Of a stretch of 64,000 nt of DNA, positions 62,664 to 64,000 are shown piece by piece. Every line of letters starts with the position of its first letter. Within the stretch, counting starts at the first letter, position 1. Under the pieces are notes generated by a model. That model was not told where the DNA came from and did not search any database. It saw nothing but the letters and a program-made list of their open reading frames with translations. The position numbers were made by a program, and so were the translations under genes. The stretch comes from Dellaglioa kimchii (GTDB taxonomy: Bacteria > Bacillota > Bacilli > Lactobacillales > Lactobacillaceae). The DNA lies in assembly GCF_046115505.1 (NCBI RefSeq), contig NZ_CP170736.1, positions 372,001 to 436,000 of the forward strand. Direction: 5' to 3'.

Positions 62664-63045
62664 GCGCCAAGTTAAAAAAAATCGAACATTTTTGTTGTCA
62701 CTAGGACATTCTCTAGATGGCCTTGTTACGGTTTTTAAAGAAGAACGAAATATGAAAAAACATGTAGCCATGATGATACTAGTATCTATTTGTGCGGCAA
62801 TTTTTCAAATTTCTGAAACAGAGTGGTTATGGCTAGCTCTTAGCATTAGTATGGTTATTATTAATGAAGTTTGGAACACAGTTATAGAAAATTTAGTTGA
62901 TCTGACAACTGGTCATAAATATAATGAGATTGCAAAAAAAGTTAAAGATATGTCAGCTGCTGCTGTCTTACTTTCGGCACTATTTGCTATGATTGTTGGA
63001 TGTCTTATTTTTATCCCACAACTGTTAGAATTAGTTTTTGATTAG
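62641..63045 (+). CDS. dgkA: Diacylglycerol/undecaprenol kinase
   Basis: Small membrane kinase; the Gram-positive type phosphorylates undecaprenol to recycle the lipid carrier. Three membrane segments (about 40-58, 60-80, 105-128) and the signature INEVWNTVIENLVDL (about 80-94) with catalytic Glu are seen. Start is ATG 62641 or 62647; no strong ribosome binding site decides, and either overlaps ybeY by 17-23 bases, so translational coupling is likely. Length 134 or 132 residues. ybeY-dgkA-era is the usual order. Confidence 0.93.
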   Translation: MLMALNDKRQVKKNRTFLLSLGHSLDGLVTVFKEERNMKKHVAMMILVSICAAIFQISETEWLWLALSISMVIINEVWNTVIENLVDLTTGHKYNEIAKKVKDMSAAAVLLSALFAMIVGCLIFIPQLLELVFD

Positions 63046-63088
63046 TCAATCATAATAAAAGGTACATAAATAAGAGGAGAATTAATTA

Positions 63089-63994
63089 ATGCAAAATAAA
63101 AAGTTTCATTCAGGATTTGTGGCAATTTTAGGACGACCAAATGTTGGGAAATCAACATTTTTAAACAATGTTATGGGTCAAAAAATTGCTATTATGAGTG
63201 ATAAGGCACAAACGACCAGAAATAAAATTCAAGGTATTTATACAACAGATGATGCACAAATTGTCTTTATTGATACACCTGGTGTTCACAAACCAAAGAG
63301 TCGTTTAGGTGATTTTATGGTCAAATCGGCACTTTCAACACTTGGTGAAGTTGATGCTATTTTATTTATGGTTAATGCAACAGAAAAACGTGGACCAGGA
63401 GATAATTTTATTATTGATCGATTAAAAGATACTAAGAAACCAATTTATTTGGTTATTAATAAAATTGACCAAATTCACCCTGATGAAATATTAGCTATTG
63501 TGGAAACATATCGAGAATCTTTGGACTATAAAGAAGTTTTCCCAATTTCAGCACTTAAAGGAAACAACGTCGATGAGCTTGTTGATTCATTAATTAGTGA
63601 ATTACCTGAAGGACCCCAATTTTACCCAGAAGATCAAATTACAGATCATCCAGAACGTTTTGTTATGGGTGAACTAATTCGTGAAAAAGTTCTACAATTA
63701 ACACGAGAAGAAGTTCCTCACTCAGTTGCCGTTTTGGTTGAAGATATAAAAAAAGAGGACGAAGAAAAATTGCACATTTCTGCAACAATTATCGTTGAAC
63801 GTCCAACGCAAAAAGGTATTATTATTGGTAAAGGTGGTAAAATGTTAAAAGATATCGGTGTTAAAGCTAGAAAAGATATCGAAACGATGCTTGGTGATCG
63901 CGTTTATTTGGAACTTTGGGTTAAAGTTCAAAAAAATTGGCGAGATAAACAGACTGATTTAAAAGCATTTGGTTATCGCGAAGATGACTATTAA
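63089..63994 (+). CDS. era: GTPase Era
   Basis: Binds 16S rRNA and helps 30S assembly. G1 GRPNVGKST (about 15-23), G3 DTPGVHKP (about 64), G4 NKID (about 126), and C-terminal KH domain with IIIGKGGKMLKDIG (about 244-257) are intact. Complete at 301 residues, ending six bases before the window edge. AGAGGAGA precedes the ATG. In many relatives recO follows; that lies outside the window. Confidence 0.98.
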   Translation: MQNKKFHSGFVAILGRPNVGKSTFLNNVMGQKIAIMSDKAQTTRNKIQGIYTTDDAQIVFIDTPGVHKPKSRLGDFMVKSALSTLGEVDAILFMVNATEKRGPGDNFIIDRLKDTKKPIYLVINKIDQIHPDEILAIVETYRESLDYKEVFPISALKGNNVDELVDSLISELPEGPQFYPEDQITDHPERFVMGELIREKVLQLTREEVPHSVAVLVEDIKKEDEEKLHISATIIVERPTQKGIIIGKGGKMLKDIGVKARKDIETMLGDRVYLELWVKVQKNWRDKQTDLKAFGYREDDY

Positions 63995-64000
63995 GAAGTA

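Noticed and set aside
1..64000. CRISPR arrays, insertion sequences, prophage, toxin-antitoxin or defence islands
   Set aside because: No spaced direct-repeat arrays, transposase, integrase or phage genes, attachment sites or defence-type domains were found on either strand.

Overview
The window is 64 kb of low-GC, AT-rich chromosome from a Gram-positive bacterium of the order Lactobacillales, most likely family Lactobacillaceae; the genus cannot be fixed from sequence alone. The evidence is PolC-type DNA polymerase III, a CIRCE-controlled hrcA-grpE-dnaK-dnaJ operon, a T-box ahead of hisS-aspS, a mevalonate-pathway HMG-CoA synthase, two D-lactate dehydrogenase-type enzymes, a CcpA-type cre site at gluconate genes, and strong AGGAGG ribosome binding sites. 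Almost everything is core, vertically inherited gene content. There is no CRISPR array, insertion sequence, prophage or rRNA operon.

Layout. 1-2.5 kb: 3' end of recJ, apt, a serine tRNA and an unrecognised membrane protein. 2.8-5.4 kb: mvaS, lexA with a SOS box over its own promoter, and the small conserved genes ynzC and yneF. 5.4-9.0 kb: a heterodimeric ABC exporter with one degenerate ATP site, preceded immediately by an intrinsic terminator that is overlapped by a tiny ORF ending in ATGA coupling. 9.0-13 kb: plsC, trmN6, a GIY-YIG protein and tandem D-2-hydroxyacid dehydrogenases. 13-32.6 kb: a long run for translation, envelope and replication (rpsB, tsf, pyrH, frr, uppS, cdsA, rseP, proS, polC, then rimP-nusA-rnpM-ylxQ-infB-rbfA, then truB and ribF). 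32.7-39.5 kb: heat-shock operon and lepA. 39.5-46 kb, minus strand: a Na+/H+ antiporter, gluconate permease and kinase, a small membrane protein and a nucleoside hydrolase. 46-53 kb: DUF3013 protein, prmA, rsmE, a small membrane protein, RelA/SpoT homologue, dtd, HAD phosphatase and a cell-wall amidase. 53.2-57.2 kb: T-box, hisS, aspS, msrA. 57.3-60.2 kb: a YitT protein and two teichoic-acid-type genes (TagB/F-like transferase, TagG-like permease) without the ATPase. 60.3-64 kb: nfo, rpsU, yqeY, ybeY, dgkA, era.

How it works together. Most of the window makes and quality-controls the translation apparatus. Regulation visible in the DNA includes LexA (DNA damage), HrcA/CIRCE (heat), a T-box (histidyl-tRNA charging), cre sites (carbon catabolite control of gluconate and possibly nucleoside use), and leader hairpins ahead of rpsB, rimP-nusA and the ABC exporter.

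No clearly new multi-gene system is visible. The best leads are the terminator plus mini-ORF leader of the ABC exporter, the rimP-nusA leader terminator, the folded rpsB leader, the 16-nt palindrome in the hisS promoter region, and the unrecognised 287-residue membrane protein. Starts were reassigned from ribosome binding sites where the longest ORF was not the likely one; such choices are stated per gene.
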